Positions 1 to 9,354 of a stretch of DNA of 64,000 nucleotides are shown in pieces. The translations under genes were made by a program, and so were the position numbers. This stretch comes from an uncultured Elusimicrobiales bacterium (GTDB lineage Bacteria > Elusimicrobiota > Elusimicrobia > Elusimicrobiales > Elusimicrobiaceae), in NCBI GenBank assembly GCA_934662565.1, contig CAKUKI010000002.1:62001-126000 (forward strand), read 5' to 3'. Every line of letters begins with the position of its first letter. Within the stretch, counting starts at the first letter, position 1. The notes beneath the pieces are model-generated. The model was given only the letters and a program-made list of their open reading frames with translations. It made no database searches and had not been told where the DNA came from.

Positions 1-2275
1 CCATTAAAATAGGCGTTTCCAGTTTGGGGGTAATATCCACCACGTTGACGCGGTACCAGTTATCGGCAATTTTCTTGCGCCAATCGGCCACTTGGGCGGC
101 TTTGCCGTCCTGTGCCAATACGGCACCGGCATTGTTGGCCGGCACATAAAAGCGCTCGTAATATTCTTTGACCATGCGGTTGGTGTTAAAGAACGGCGCA
201 ATATGTTTGACGGATTCTTTCATTAAAGAGAGCCACGGCAGAGAAATGCCGTCTTCCCCTTTGGCGTAATACGCGGGGGCAATATCTTGCTCAATTAAGT
301 TGTAAAGCGCGTCGGATTCCACGGCGTCTTGTTCGGCATCAGAGGCGTATTTTTCCGCCCCGCCGATAGACCAGCCAAATTCGCACGGGCCTACTTCATC
401 CCACCAACCGTCTAAAATAGACAAGGTCATCACCCCGTTTAAGGCCGCCTTCATGCCGCTTGTGCCGCTGGCTTCCATGGGGCGGCGCGGGTTGTTGAGC
501 CATACGTCCACCCCTTGCACCATATAGCGGGCGGTGTTCATATTGTAGTCTTCCACAAAGACGATTTTGTTTTTGAAACGCGGGTCGTTCTGGGAAATAT
601 TTACAATGGTTTTGATAAATTCTTTGCCTTGGGTGTCGGCCGGATGGGCTTTACCCGCAAAAATAAACTGCACCGGACGCTGCGGATGATTGACAATTTT
701 GTCCAAGCGGTCCAAATTCTTAAACAGCAAGGTGGCGCGTTTGTAAGTAGCAAAGCGGCGTGCAAAACCAATGGTTAAAACGTCTTTTTTAAGCACTTTT
801 CCCGCTTTGTTGACGGTCATAACGTCTAACCCTTGGCGGGTGAGCTGGCGGCGCAAGCGGCCGCGGGCCATGTCAATCAGCTTTTCCTTGCGAATCGTGT
901 GCACGCGCCAAAGTTCAGCATTGGGGATATCGTCCATTTTTTCCCATGCTTTCGTGTCAGAGGCGTCAATTTCGCCCATTTGGTCGTTATTGAACAGGTA
1001 TTTGCGGTACAGTTCGTTAAGTTCGTGGGAAATCCAAGAAGCGCTGTGGATACCGTTGGTGATGCTGGTTATCGGCACTTCGCCCACGGGCAAGGTAGGC
1101 CAGAGGTTTTGCCACATTTCGCGGCTTACTTTGCCGTGCAGTTTGGCTACCCCGTTGGCAAACGCCGTTAAGCGCAAGGCCACCACCGTCATACAATAAG
1201 TGGCGGAGGTAGGCAACTCTTTACCTAAATTCAAAAATTCTTCCCAAGTAATGCCCATTTTGCTGGCGTAGGATTCCATATATTTGCGCACGAGCATGGG
1301 GTCAAAATGTTCGTTGCCGGCAATAACCGGAGTGTGCGTGGTAAACACCGAGCTGGCCCATACAATTTCGCGCGCTTGGGCAAAAGACAGGTGTTTTTCT
1401 TGCATAATTTCAATAATGCGTTGGAAAAGCAAAAACGCGCTGTGGCCTTCGTTAATGTGGTAAACGGTGGGTTTAATGCCCATGGCGGACAGGGCTTTCA
1501 CCCCGCCGATACCCAATACTACTTCTTGGCGGATGCGGTTTTCGCGGTCACCGCCGTAGAGTTTTTCGGTAATTAAGCGTTGGGCGGGGGTGTTTTCCTG
1601 CAAGTTGGTATCCAATAAATACAGCGAAGTGCGCCCCACCGGCACGCGCCAGATGCAAGCTTTTACATGTTCTTGCCCCAATTCAATATCTACGGTAATG
1701 TCTTTACCGTTTTGGTCTTGCACGCGTTCAACCGGCATGTGGGCCCAGTCGTTATCGGGGTATTCTTCGTTTTGCCAGCCTTCGCGGTTTAATACTTGGC
1801 GCACATAGCCTTGTTTGTAAAATAAACCTACGCCGATAATGGGCATACCCATATCGCTGGCGGATTTAATATGGTCCCCCGCCAACATACCTAGGCCGCC
1901 GGAGTAAATCGGCAAGCCTTCGCCAATGCCGTATTCCATGGAAAAGTACGCCGTCAGCAGGTTGCCGTTTTCGCGGCGGTTTTGCTGGTACCACGTTTGC
2001 GGATTTTTTTTGTATTGGTAATAAGCTTCTTTGACCCGATTGACGTTAGCCACAAATTCAGGGTCTTTGCTGAGTTCTTCAAAGCGTTTTTGCGGTACGC
2101 AGCCCAAAAACCATTTGGGGTTGCGTTTGGAGGCCGTCCAAAGTTTAGGGTCAACTTGCACAAAAAGTAAAATGGCCTGCCAGTTCCAAGTAAACCACAT
2201 ATCATTAGCCAATTCTTCCAGAAATTTAATGCTTTCCGGCAAATTGGGCTGTACGTTAAAAGAATGAATTTTCAT
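1..2275 (-). CDS. glgP: Alpha-glucan (glycogen/starch) phosphorylase, GT35 family, 3' end cut by window edge
   Basis: Phosphorolysis of alpha-1,4-glucan to glucose-1-phosphate in the cytoplasm. The reading frame opens at ATG 2275 after a GAGAGGG ribosome site and stays open for 758 codons to the left edge, so roughly the last 90-100 residues of a ~850-residue protein are missing. The N-terminus (MKIHSFNVQPNLPES, then ANDMWFTWNW) is the DUF3417-type lead of the short-form alpha-glucan phosphorylases. Further in are the family segments AYFSMEYGIGEGLPIYSGGL, YHINEGHSAFL, VFTTHTPV, ITNGIH and, near the edge, EASGTSGMKAALNG. The pyridoxal-phosphate lysine should lie close to the window boundary. 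It has its own promoter region and is not in an operon here; the GH57/DUF4912 pair at 50.6-53.1 kb probably shares its pathway. Identification is firm; substrate chain length is not resolved. Confidence 0.93.
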   Translation of the reverse strand, partial: MKIHSFNVQPNLPESIKFLEELANDMWFTWNWQAILLFVQVDPKLWTASKRNPKWFLGCVPQKRFEELSKDPEFVANVNRVKEAYYQYKKNPQTWYQQNRRENGNLLTAYFSMEYGIGEGLPIYSGGLGMLAGDHIKSASDMGMPIIGVGLFYKQGYVRQVLNREGWQNEEYPDNDWAHMPVERVQDQNGKDITVDIELGQEHVKACIWRVPVGRTSLYLLDTNLQENTPAQRLITEKLYGGDRENRIRQEVVLGIGGVKALSAMGIKPTVYHINEGHSAFLLFQRIIEIMQEKHLSFAQAREIVWASSVFTTHTPVIAGNEHFDPMLVRKYMESYASKMGITWEEFLNLGKELPTSATYCMTVVALRLTAFANGVAKLHGKVSREMWQNLWPTLPVGEVPITSITNGIHSASWISHELNELYRKYLFNNDQMGEIDASDTKAWEKMDDIPNAELWRVHTIRKEKLIDMARGRLRRQLTRQGLDVMTVNKAGKVLKKDVLTIGFARRFATYKRATLLFKNLDRLDKIVNHPQRPVQFIFAGKAHPADTQGKEFIKTIVNISQNDPRFKNKIVFVEDYNMNTARYMVQGVDVWLNNPRRPMEASGTSGMKAALNGVMTLSILDGWWDEVGPCEFGWSIGGAEKYASDAEQDAVESDALYNLIEQDIAPAYYAKGEDGISLPWLSLMKESVKHIAPFFNTNRMVKEYYERFYVPANNAGAVLAQDGKAAQVADWRKKIADNWYRVNVVDITPKLETPILM

Positions 2276-2309
2276 TAATCCCTCTCCCTAGTTGTATATA
2301 TATAAATAA

Positions 2310-2315
2310 ATTATA
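2310..2315 (-). promoter_or_regulatory. Probable -10 box of glgP
   Basis: On the minus strand TATAAT lies 35 nt upstream of the phosphorylase ATG, inside an AT-rich stretch. No convincing -35 hexamer is seen at 16-18 bp (GCAGAC at 17 bp), so only the -10 is called. Confidence 0.4.
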
Positions 2316-2354
2316 TAAAAAATAGCGCTTGTGTCTGCACAAAAAGTAGTTAGA

Positions 2355-2387
2355 ATAAAAAACCGCACGCCCGTTTCAGGCGTGCGG
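2355..2387 (-). terminator. Rho-independent terminator after the DUF1646 transporter
   Basis: Nine-base stem CCGCACGCC / GGCGTGCGG (2363-2371 with 2379-2387) with a 7-nt loop, followed in the minus direction by TTTTTTATT. It lies 20 bp past the transporter stop and upstream of glgP, so it separates the two transcripts. Confidence 0.85.
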
Positions 2388-2407
2388 CAAAGTAATTTGG
2401 CAGCGGT

Positions 2408-3472
2408 TTATTTAACTACCGCGCTTAAAATAATAAAGTAGGCAATTAATAACGCCCCGCCAATGCCCAAGGCATGTTTGGCCCAATCTTTGCTTTTAAT
2501 GCCCAGTTTGGAGGCACAAATAATGTTGGGAATATTGCCCGGAATTAGCATTCCGCCGGAAATAATCAAGCTCATCAGCAGGAAGGTAAGTTCCCGCGTG
2601 TGGATATCCGGCGTCACTTCAATAGCGGCCAAGGTGGCGTTATCCAATACGGCGGAGAGCATATTAATCCAATACAGGCAAGAGGCGGACAATTTTTTAA
2701 TGGTAATTTCGGCTAGTGGCTTTAAGCCGTCGCCCAAAAATACCAGCGCCATAACGAACAGATAAATTTTACCGGCCCGTACGGCAATACTCTTGACGGA
2801 GTGTTCGTCCGCGGCGGAGGCATTTTCCTTTACGCCGGGGGCGTGTTTAATGGTGTCTGCGCGGATGGAGCTGGCCAATAGGGACATAACCAACACGCCA
2901 CCTAAAATGTACCAACCCAAATGTTCAATTAAGAACCAAAAATCCGCATTGTGGGGCGCGCCGGAAAGTTTGGAAAGTACCACCGTGCCCAACGGCTCTC
3001 CAATAGAGGTAAGCACCGCGCCCAAACCAATGGAATAGCAGGTAAACACCACCATGCGGGTGCGCCCTTCTCTGTTGAGCGGGAGCATCATAACCACTTC
3101 GGACAAAATCAACGCCGCAATAATGGCGGTAATTAAGCTGGAGGTCATCCCCAAAATAAATACAATCAAAAACAGTGTGGCCCGCAACCCGATAAGAGAT
3201 ACGGCTTTTTGCGTCAGTTTTTGCAGTTGTTTATTAAAATAACGGAACAGTAAGCCGGCTACAAAAACGGCTACCGTAATTTTAATGGGGTCTTCCAACG
3301 CGGTAAGCACCAAGTGTCCGCTCCACGTTTTAGACACCGTGACGGCAAATAAACCGCAGCAAAATAAGAAGGCTTCCAAATTTTCTTCCACTTTGTGAAT
3401 AGTCAGCGGCAAAAAAAGCACTACAACAATCAGTAAAGACAACAGTACAGTCTGCCAAAGGGCTAGTTCCAT
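2408..3472 (-). CDS. DUF1646 family predicted cation transporter (ion transporter superfamily)
   Basis: A 354-residue, very hydrophobic protein with about ten predicted membrane helices and no cytoplasmic domain. The order of helices and the segments ITAIIAALILSEVVMMLP, SIGLGAVLTSIGEPLGT and DNATLAAIEVTPDI match the DUF1646 family, which is distantly related to ArsB/NhaD-type ion transporters. The ion is not known for this family; a Na+ or other cation antiporter is plausible because the organism also has a Na+-pumping decarboxylase. Start ATG 3472 has an AAGAGGAAACT ribosome site. It is monocistronic, with a terminator downstream and a tRNA gene diverging upstream. Family assignment is good; function is unproven. 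Confidence 0.75.
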   Translation of the reverse strand: MELALWQTVLLSLLIVVVLFLPLTIHKVEENLEAFLFCCGLFAVTVSKTWSGHLVLTALEDPIKITVAVFVAGLLFRYFNKQLQKLTQKAVSLIGLRATLFLIVFILGMTSSLITAIIAALILSEVVMMLPLNREGRTRMVVFTCYSIGLGAVLTSIGEPLGTVVLSKLSGAPHNADFWFLIEHLGWYILGGVLVMSLLASSIRADTIKHAPGVKENASAADEHSVKSIAVRAGKIYLFVMALVFLGDGLKPLAEITIKKLSASCLYWINMLSAVLDNATLAAIEVTPDIHTRELTFLLMSLIISGGMLIPGNIPNIICASKLGIKSKDWAKHALGIGGALLIAYFIILSAVVK

Positions 3473-3602
3473 AGTTTCCTCTTGATAAGGGTTTCCCCGA
3501 ATTGCCGGATATTGTAAAAATACCGGTGTGTATAAAATTATATAAAAAATAAACCTTTTGCGGGTAGAACGCAGTACCCTTTTATGGGTTAGTCCAATAT
3601 GA

Positions 3603-3608
3603 TATAAT
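3603..3608 (+). promoter_or_regulatory. -10 box of tRNA-Glu
   Basis: A perfect TATAAT ends 9 nt before the first tRNA base. The hexamer 17 bp upstream (TTTTAT) is a poor -35. Confidence 0.5.
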
Positions 3609-3617
3609 AAAACTGTT

Positions 3618-3690
3618 GTCCCGTTCGTCTAGCGGCCTAGGACGCCGCCCTCTCAAGGCGGAGACCACGAGTTCGAATCTCGTACGGGAC
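3618..3690 (+). tRNA. tRNA-Glu (anticodon CTC)
   Basis: A 73-nt cloverleaf. The acceptor stem GTCCCGT pairs with ACGGGAC, the anticodon arm CCGCC-CTCTCAA-GGCGG gives anticodon CTC (Glu), and the T arm contains GTTCGAATC. The 3' CCA is not encoded; the discriminator region runs directly into GTGCG. It has its own -10 box upstream and a hairpin terminator just downstream, so it is probably a single-gene transcript. Confidence 0.95.
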
Positions 3691-3701
3691 GTGCGATTTG
3701 A

Positions 3702-3728
3702 AAAACCCGCGCTTAAAGCGCGGGTTTT
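3702..3728. terminator. Bidirectional terminator between tRNA-Glu and the ankyrin lipoprotein gene
   Basis: Eleven-base stem AAAACCCGCGC / GCGCGGGTTTT with a 5-nt loop. Flanking A and T runs on both sides let it serve the plus-strand tRNA and the minus-strand gene ending at 3748. Confidence 0.85.
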
Positions 3729-3747
3729 GTGTTTATAAAACGGCTAA

Positions 3748-4386
3748 TTAGTTGGCGGCTAAGGCTTGCGCTACGGCCGGATTGCGGTTGTATTGCTGTG
3801 CCACGGTGTAAGCCGTCCAGCCGTTCGGAGCCTGATACGAGGCATCCGCACCGGCTTGTATTAAAAGTTGTACGGCTTGCGGCGTGTTGGCGGAAATAGC
3901 GCAAAACATCAGCGGCGTCATGCCGTTGGGGTAAACGCTGTCCACCTTGGCCCCATGTGCCAGAAAAACCTGCGTCAGCCGCGGGCTAATGGCGCAAGCG
4001 GTGGCAATCAGCGGGGCACCTTTACTGTTCAGTTCGTTTACATCCGCCCCTGCCCGCAGGAACGCATCCACGGTGTCTACGTCCGGATATTTGGTTTGTA
4101 AATACAGGGAAAGCGCACTTTTGCCCTGTTCATCATGGGCGTTTGGGTCGGCCCCTTTGTTGAGCATAGCTATAATGGCCTCCGGTTTTTGGGTGACCAC
4201 TACTTTTAAGAAACTCTCGTCGGAAAGGCCGCTGGCGGCTTTTTGGCGGTCTATGGCTTTCTGGGCCGCGGTGGGGGCTAATTTATCGGAAAGTTCCCGC
4301 AACGGCTGGAGTAGGCCGCTATCCCCGCAGCCGGTTAGTGCGGCCAGTAAAGTGCCGCCAAACAGAACAAATAAAAATTTACGCAT
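3748..4386 (-). CDS. Ankyrin-repeat lipoprotein
   Basis: 212 residues. The N-terminus is a lipoprotein signal, with positive residues MRK, a hydrophobic stretch and the lipobox LTGC (Cys about residue 20), so the mature protein should be lipid-anchored in the envelope. From about residue 60 there are four ankyrin-type repeats recognisable by ML..GADPN, AFLRAGADVNELN..GAPLIATA, FLAHGAKVDSVYPNGMTPLMF and LIQAGADASYQAPNGWTAY. Such repeats usually bind protein partners; the partner is unknown. The gene is monocistronic and divergent from ychF. No enzymatic domain is present. Confidence 0.8.
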   Translation of the reverse strand: MRKFLFVLFGGTLLAALTGCGDSGLLQPLRELSDKLAPTAAQKAIDRQKAASGLSDESFLKVVVTQKPEAIIAMLNKGADPNAHDEQGKSALSLYLQTKYPDVDTVDAFLRAGADVNELNSKGAPLIATACAISPRLTQVFLAHGAKVDSVYPNGMTPLMFCAISANTPQAVQLLIQAGADASYQAPNGWTAYTVAQQYNRNPAVAQALAAN

Positions 4387-4508
4387 GTGTCCTCCGCAAA
4401 CTGTTTTATTTAGTATACAAAATAGTTTTAGGGTTTGGCGTGGTTTGCTGGCGCGTTAAATGCTAAAATATACCTATATATGCAAATTTGTCCTGAAGGA
4501 GATTTTAC

Positions 4509-5582
4509 ATGGAAATTGGTATCGTAGGTCTGCCCAATGTAGGCAAATCCACTTTGTTTAACGCGCTGACACAAGCCGGGGCGGAAGCAAGCAACTATCC
4601 GTTTTGCACCATTGAACCCAACGTGGGGATTGTGCCGATTCCGGATAAACGGTTAGATGCGTTGTTTAAGCTGTTTAATCCGCCTAAAAAAACAGCCGCT
4701 TTTATTAAATTTGTGGATATTGCCGGTATTGTAAAAGGGGCCAGCAAAGGAGAAGGCTTGGGCAATAAGTTTTTGGCCAACATCCGCGAAGTGGATGCCG
4801 TTATCCATGTAGTGCGTTTGTTTGAAGACGAAAACGTCACGCATGTGATGAACTCCGTGGACCCGCTGCGCGATATTGAAATTATCAATACGGAGCTGAT
4901 GCTGGCGGATTTGGAAACGGCCTCCAAAATTTGCGACCGTTTAGCCTCCAACGCCAAAAGCGGCAAAAAAGATGCCGTGGCCGCCTATGAAACCATGAAA
5001 TCCATTAAAGAGGCACTGGAAAACGGCAAGCCGGTGGCGGCCTTGGGGTTGGAGCCGGAACAGCTGAAAGAATACCAATTTTTAACCGCCAAACCGGTAT
5101 TGTATGTGGGGAATAATTCCGAAAAGCGCAACGTGGCCAATGCCGAAAAGGTGGCCAAATACGCACAAGAAACCGGTGCCGGATTTGTGGAACTTTGCGT
5201 AAAATTTGAAGCGGAAATTGCGGAGTTTTCCGACGAAGAAAAGCACGCCTTTTTGGAGGAAACCGGCAGTGATTATACGGGGCTGGAAAAAATCGTGCGT
5301 GAAGGCATGAAGCTCTTGCACTTATGCACTTATTTTACCGCCGGAAGTGAAGTGGAAGTGCGCAGCTGGCTGATTCCGGTGGGGTGTACGGCTCCGCAGG
5401 CGGCGGGCAAAATCCACAGTGATTTTGAAAAAGGGTTTATCCGCGCCGAAGTATATACCTTTGATGATTTAATGAAGTACGGGAGCGAAAAAGCCCTCAA
5501 AGAACACGGCTTGGTGCGCTCCGAAGGGAAGGACTATATTGTAAAGGACGGCGACGTCTGCCTGTTTAAGCTCAATGTGTAA
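4509..5582 (+). CDS. ychF: Ribosome-binding ATPase YchF (OLA1 family)
   Basis: 357 residues, the normal length for this Obg-related P-loop ATPase that binds the ribosome and is linked to stress and redox responses. The G1 loop GLPNVGKST is at residues 7-15, the DIAGIVKGASKGEGLGN switch region follows, and the base-recognition element is a non-canonical NNSE rather than NKxD, as expected for an ATP-preferring member. The last ~85 residues form the TGS domain (VRSWLIPVGCTAPQAAGKIH and onward). The start ATG 4509 has a strong AAGGAG site. Its stop overlaps the next gene by 8 nt, so the two are translationally coupled. Confidence 0.95.
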   Translation: MEIGIVGLPNVGKSTLFNALTQAGAEASNYPFCTIEPNVGIVPIPDKRLDALFKLFNPPKKTAAFIKFVDIAGIVKGASKGEGLGNKFLANIREVDAVIHVVRLFEDENVTHVMNSVDPLRDIEIINTELMLADLETASKICDRLASNAKSGKKDAVAAYETMKSIKEALENGKPVAALGLEPEQLKEYQFLTAKPVLYVGNNSEKRNVANAEKVAKYAQETGAGFVELCVKFEAEIAEFSDEEKHAFLEETGSDYTGLEKIVREGMKLLHLCTYFTAGSEVEVRSWLIPVGCTAPQAAGKIHSDFEKGFIRAEVYTFDDLMKYGSEKALKEHGLVRSEGKDYIVKDGDVCLFKLNV

Positions 5583-6795
5583 ATTAACGTGTAAACATTT
5601 TAAGGAATGTGGCGGATGCGCCTTATTGGACTTGCCCTATACGGAGCAAGTGGTCCGCAAACGCGCTAAACTGGCGGAATTGTTGCAGCCGTTTTGGACG
5701 GAGGAAATACCAGTCACGCTGACGGACCATCCGGTGTACTTCCGTAATAAAGTGGAGCTGGGTTTTTGCCATCAGGTAAAATGGGACCCTAACTACAATA
5801 AAAAAGACCCCGCCAACAAAACGCGCCCCTTGGTGTTTGAGCAAGCCTTGGGTTTTAAGTTAAAAGGCAAATGGGATAGAGCGGTTGATATTGAAGAATG
5901 CTTTTTGTTTAATGAAAAACTTATCCCACTGTTAAAAGCCGTGCGCGCATGGGCCGCGGCAGAAGGGTTGGAATATTACGACCAACGCAAACACACCGGC
6001 GTTTTGCGCCATTTAATGGTGCGCGAGGGCAAAAACACGGGCGAAGGGATGGTCGTGTTGTTTGTGACGAACGATTTTAACGAAAAAACTTTTGTGGCGG
6101 CGGTGGAAAGCGTATTGCCTACGTTTAACATTATGTCTGCCGTCAATAATGGGCTAGCGGATACCGCCGCGCCGGAAAGCCTAAAAGTATTAAAAGGCCA
6201 AGACTCTTTTGTGGAAAAAATCCTGCTGACGGACGGAGCCGGAAAGACGGAGCGGGAAGTATTGTTTAAGTTGTCCCCGCAGTCCTTCTTTCAAACCAAT
6301 ACTAAAACGGCGCAGAAGATGTATTCCCGCGTGCGCGGCCTAGTTAAAAAAATTGCCCCTAAAATGATTTATGATTTATACGGCGGGGCCGGCAGTTTCA
6401 GCCTTTCCTGTGCGGATTTGTGCCAAAAAAGCATTTGCGTGGAAAGCGTGGCGCCGGCTATTTACAACGGGTTGGAAAATGCCAAAATCAACGGGGTGAA
6501 AAATGTGCAATTTTTCTGCTCCCGTGTGGAAGATTTTGTAAAACAGCAACCCATTGAAAAAAAGGACGCGCTGATTATTTTGGACCCGCCCCGCGGCGGT
6601 ATGCACCCCAAAGCGGTCAAAGCGGTGGCTGAGTCCGGCGTGAAAAACGTGCTTTATATTTCCTGCAACCCCGTCACGCTGGCTAACGAGTTAAAAACCT
6701 TCACCCAATACTACAACCTAGTAGGGGTGGAAGCGTTTGATTTCTTCCCGCATAGCGAACATATAGAAACGCTGGTGCAAATGGAACTGAAATAG
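5575..6795 (+). CDS. 23S rRNA (uracil-C5)-methyltransferase, RlmC/RlmD/TrmA family
   Basis: 406 residues. An N-terminal [4Fe-4S] motif C6-x5-C12-x2-C15 plus a later Cys (EECFLF) marks the RlmC/RlmD branch. There is no N-terminal TRAM domain, which is RlmC-like. The Rossmann methyltransferase domain shows YDLYGGAGSFSL (SAM binding), IILDPPRGG and the catalytic Cys364 in LYISCNP; the general base is Glu398 in HIETL. The product would make m5U in 23S rRNA; which position (747 or 1939) cannot be told, so no symbol is given. It overlaps ychF by 8 nt and shares its transcript. Confidence 0.88.
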   Translation: MCKLTCKHFKECGGCALLDLPYTEQVVRKRAKLAELLQPFWTEEIPVTLTDHPVYFRNKVELGFCHQVKWDPNYNKKDPANKTRPLVFEQALGFKLKGKWDRAVDIEECFLFNEKLIPLLKAVRAWAAAEGLEYYDQRKHTGVLRHLMVREGKNTGEGMVVLFVTNDFNEKTFVAAVESVLPTFNIMSAVNNGLADTAAPESLKVLKGQDSFVEKILLTDGAGKTEREVLFKLSPQSFFQTNTKTAQKMYSRVRGLVKKIAPKMIYDLYGGAGSFSLSCADLCQKSICVESVAPAIYNGLENAKINGVKNVQFFCSRVEDFVKQQPIEKKDALIILDPPRGGMHPKAVKAVAESGVKNVLYISCNPVTLANELKTFTQYYNLVGVEAFDFFPHSEHIETLVQMELK

Positions 6796-6810
6796 CGGCT
6801 CCTTTAGAAA

Positions 6811-6840
6811 GGGCGGCGTTTATTTGGGCCGCCCCATTTT
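6811..6840 (+). terminator. Possible terminator after the methyltransferase gene
   Basis: Stem GGGCGGC / GCCGCCC with a 10-nt loop, followed by a weak T-rich stretch (ATTTTGTCTGTTT). It could end the ychF transcript or only attenuate it before the helicase gene 20 bp further on. Confidence 0.5.
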
Positions 6841-6859
6841 GTCTGTTTAGGAAGTAAAA

Positions 6860-9322
6860 ATGACTTTACAAGATTCTCTTAAATCCTTAAATCCCCAACA
6901 GTTGGAAGCTGTAAATTATGACGGCGGTCCCTGCCTGATTGTGGCCGGTGCCGGCACAGGTAAAACCAAAACCCTTACCACCAAAATTGCCAAACTGATA
7001 GAAGACGGCTATAATCCGTCGCGCATTTTGGCGGTCACATTTACCAACAAGGCCGCGCAGGAAATGCGCGAGCGTGTGGACGCGCTGGAGCCGGGGGCGG
7101 GGCGCCGCGTGTGGATACATACGTTTCACTCTATGGGCGTTAGAATGCTCCGCCAACATGCCGAAAAACTGGGCCTCACACGCGATTTTGCCATTTATGA
7201 TGACAGCGACCAAAAAAAGGTAGTCAGCCTGATTTTGGAGCAAATGGGCATTAAAGACCCCAAAAAGGAAATCAACCAAATCGTTTCGCTCATTTCCCGC
7301 GCTAAAGATGATTTGGTTTCGCCCGATACTATGATGCAATCCGCCACCGCCTCGGGCCTAGATTATAAAATCCGCGCGGCGGAAGTGTATAAAAAATACG
7401 AACAACGCTTAAAAGCCGCCGGCGCGCTGGACTTTGGGGATTTGTTGGTTAAAACCGTGGAGCTGTTGCGGGACCACGAGGACATCAAAAATTATTATCA
7501 GGGCCTTTTCCAATATGTACTGGTGGACGAATATCAGGACACCAACCATACCCAATATATGATTACCCGCATGTTGGCCGCCAAACACCGCAAATTGTGT
7601 GTGGTGGGGGACCCGGACCAGAGCATTTATTCTTGGCGTGGGGCCAACATCCGCAATATTTTGGAATTTGAAAAAGATTTTAAGGACGCCAAAACCATTA
7701 CATTGGAGCAAAATTACCGCTCCACCAAAGTAATTTTGGAAGCTTCCAACAAGCTGATTACCAAAAACAAAAAACGCAAAGAAAAGAGCTTGTTTACGGA
7801 TAAAGCCTCCGGCGACCCGATAGAAGTGCGCGAACTGCTGACGGAAGGCGAAGAAGCCCGCTGGGTCAGCCAGCATATCCGGCAGTTGGTGGAAGAAGAC
7901 GGCGCCAGCCTGAAAGATATTGCCGTGTTTTACCGCACCAACGCCCAGAGCCGCAGTTTTGAAGACTCGTTCCGCCGCTACCAAATCCCATACCGCCTGA
8001 TTGGTACGTTGCGCTTCTATGACCGTAAAGAAATTAAAGATATTTTGTGCTATGCCCGCATTTTAATTAATCCGGCCGATAACGTGAGTTTACTGCGCAT
8101 TATCAATACGCCCACGCGCGGCTTGGGTAAAGTGGCACAGGACCGTTTGAGCGCATACGCGGAGGAAAAACAAATCCCGCTGTATGAAGCCTTGCGCCAA
8201 GCCCCGTATGTGGGGGGGCTTAGTTCTATAGCCTGTAAGGCCGCGCTGAACTTGGCTAAACTGTTTGACGGCTGGCGGCAGGATATGCTGCTGACTGCTC
8301 CGGCGGATATTTTTAATAAAATTTTGCAGGAATCCGGCTATTTGGCCGCCGTGCGTGCAGAGATGGAAAAAGACCCCGAAGCCGAAAGCCGCTTGCAGAA
8401 CTTGGACGCATTAGTCAACGCCGTTAAAGAATATGAAGAACGGTGCCAAAAAGGGGAAAAAGAGCCGTCCGTGTCCGACTTTTTACAGGAAATTTCCCTT
8501 TTATCCGGCGAAGATAATTCCGCCGCCGGCGAGGGCGGAGCCGTCACGCTGATGACGGTACACTTGGCCAAAGGGTTGGAATTTAACAATGTATTTGTGA
8601 CGGGTATGGAAGAAGGGTTGTTCCCGATTGCCAAAGACGACGAAGATGAGTTGGAAGAAGAACGCCGCCTGTGCTATGTAGCCATGACCCGCGCACGCGA
8701 AAAACTCTACATGACGTATGCGCAAAGCCGCCGCAAATTCGGGCAGACCCATACCAATGTGCCTTCCCGCTTTTTGTACGAATGTGGCTTGTTGGACGAA
8801 AGCGAACGCGAAGAACGCCTTGCCCAACAACCGCGGTATACCGATTATAAAGGCCGTTTTGGCGTATACGGCGGCACGTCGTCCGGCGGGTACTCCGGCG
8901 GGCATTACGGCAACGGCTACTGGAAAGGCCGCAACAACTTTGGCGCGGGCCGCGGGGGCGATTTTGAAGGCTACGCCGCCGCCAGCCGCTTCCAAAAGAA
9001 ATACGACAGCCACGGCTACGAAATTGAAGATAATGACGATTTGGACTATACATCTTCGCGCGGTTCTTCTGGGCTAGGCAGTTTGTATTCCCGCCCATCT
9101 GCCGCGGCGCCGGCTTTTAACAAGCCTACTGCTCCGGCCGCGCCCGCGCAAAAAAATGCGGACGGTGTGGCCGTCGGCGGACTCGTGAAGCACGGCGTTT
9201 TTGGGCAAGGTAAAATCGTGCAGATTGCCGGCTCCGGCGAAAGCGCCAAAGTGACCGTGGTGTTTGGCAACGGGGTGCGGCGGACCTTTATGCTCAAATT
9301 CGCTCCCCTAGAAATATTGTAG
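6860..9322 (+). CDS. pcrA: ATP-dependent 3'-5' DNA helicase, PcrA/UvrD type
   Basis: 820 residues, somewhat longer than typical PcrA (~720-740). SF1 motifs appear in order: Q motif NPQQLEAV, Walker A AGAGTGKT (29-36), motif II LVDEYQDTN, motif III GDPDQSIYSWRGA, motif IV QNYRST, motif V VTLMTVHLAKGLEF and motif VI YVAMTRAREKLY. The protein works in nucleotide-excision and mismatch repair and clears RecA or stalled forks. The extra length is a Gly/Tyr/Arg-rich linker (about residues 660-720, GGTSSGGYSGGHYGNGYW) before a conserved C-terminal GVFGQGKIVQI Tudor-like segment that in PcrA contacts RNA polymerase. Start ATG 6860 follows AGGAAG. No clear terminator follows; the repeat array begins 30 bp downstream. 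Confidence 0.93.
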   Translation: MTLQDSLKSLNPQQLEAVNYDGGPCLIVAGAGTGKTKTLTTKIAKLIEDGYNPSRILAVTFTNKAAQEMRERVDALEPGAGRRVWIHTFHSMGVRMLRQHAEKLGLTRDFAIYDDSDQKKVVSLILEQMGIKDPKKEINQIVSLISRAKDDLVSPDTMMQSATASGLDYKIRAAEVYKKYEQRLKAAGALDFGDLLVKTVELLRDHEDIKNYYQGLFQYVLVDEYQDTNHTQYMITRMLAAKHRKLCVVGDPDQSIYSWRGANIRNILEFEKDFKDAKTITLEQNYRSTKVILEASNKLITKNKKRKEKSLFTDKASGDPIEVRELLTEGEEARWVSQHIRQLVEEDGASLKDIAVFYRTNAQSRSFEDSFRRYQIPYRLIGTLRFYDRKEIKDILCYARILINPADNVSLLRIINTPTRGLGKVAQDRLSAYAEEKQIPLYEALRQAPYVGGLSSIACKAALNLAKLFDGWRQDMLLTAPADIFNKILQESGYLAAVRAEMEKDPEAESRLQNLDALVNAVKEYEERCQKGEKEPSVSDFLQEISLLSGEDNSAAGEGGAVTLMTVHLAKGLEFNNVFVTGMEEGLFPIAKDDEDELEEERRLCYVAMTRAREKLYMTYAQSRRKFGQTHTNVPSRFLYECGLLDESEREERLAQQPRYTDYKGRFGVYGGTSSGGYSGGHYGNGYWKGRNNFGAGRGGDFEGYAAASRFQKKYDSHGYEIEDNDDLDYTSSRGSSGLGSLYSRPSAAAPAFNKPTAPAAPAQKNADGVAVGGLVKHGVFGQGKIVQIAGSGESAKVTVVFGNGVRRTFMLKFAPLEIL

Positions 9323-9354
9323 TTTTGGGTGGTCTATTGAGATTTTCCGTTTTT

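Noticed and set aside
771..1199. Plus-strand frames within 500-2270
   Set aside because: Shadows of the glycogen phosphorylase reading frame, which is continuous on the minus strand.
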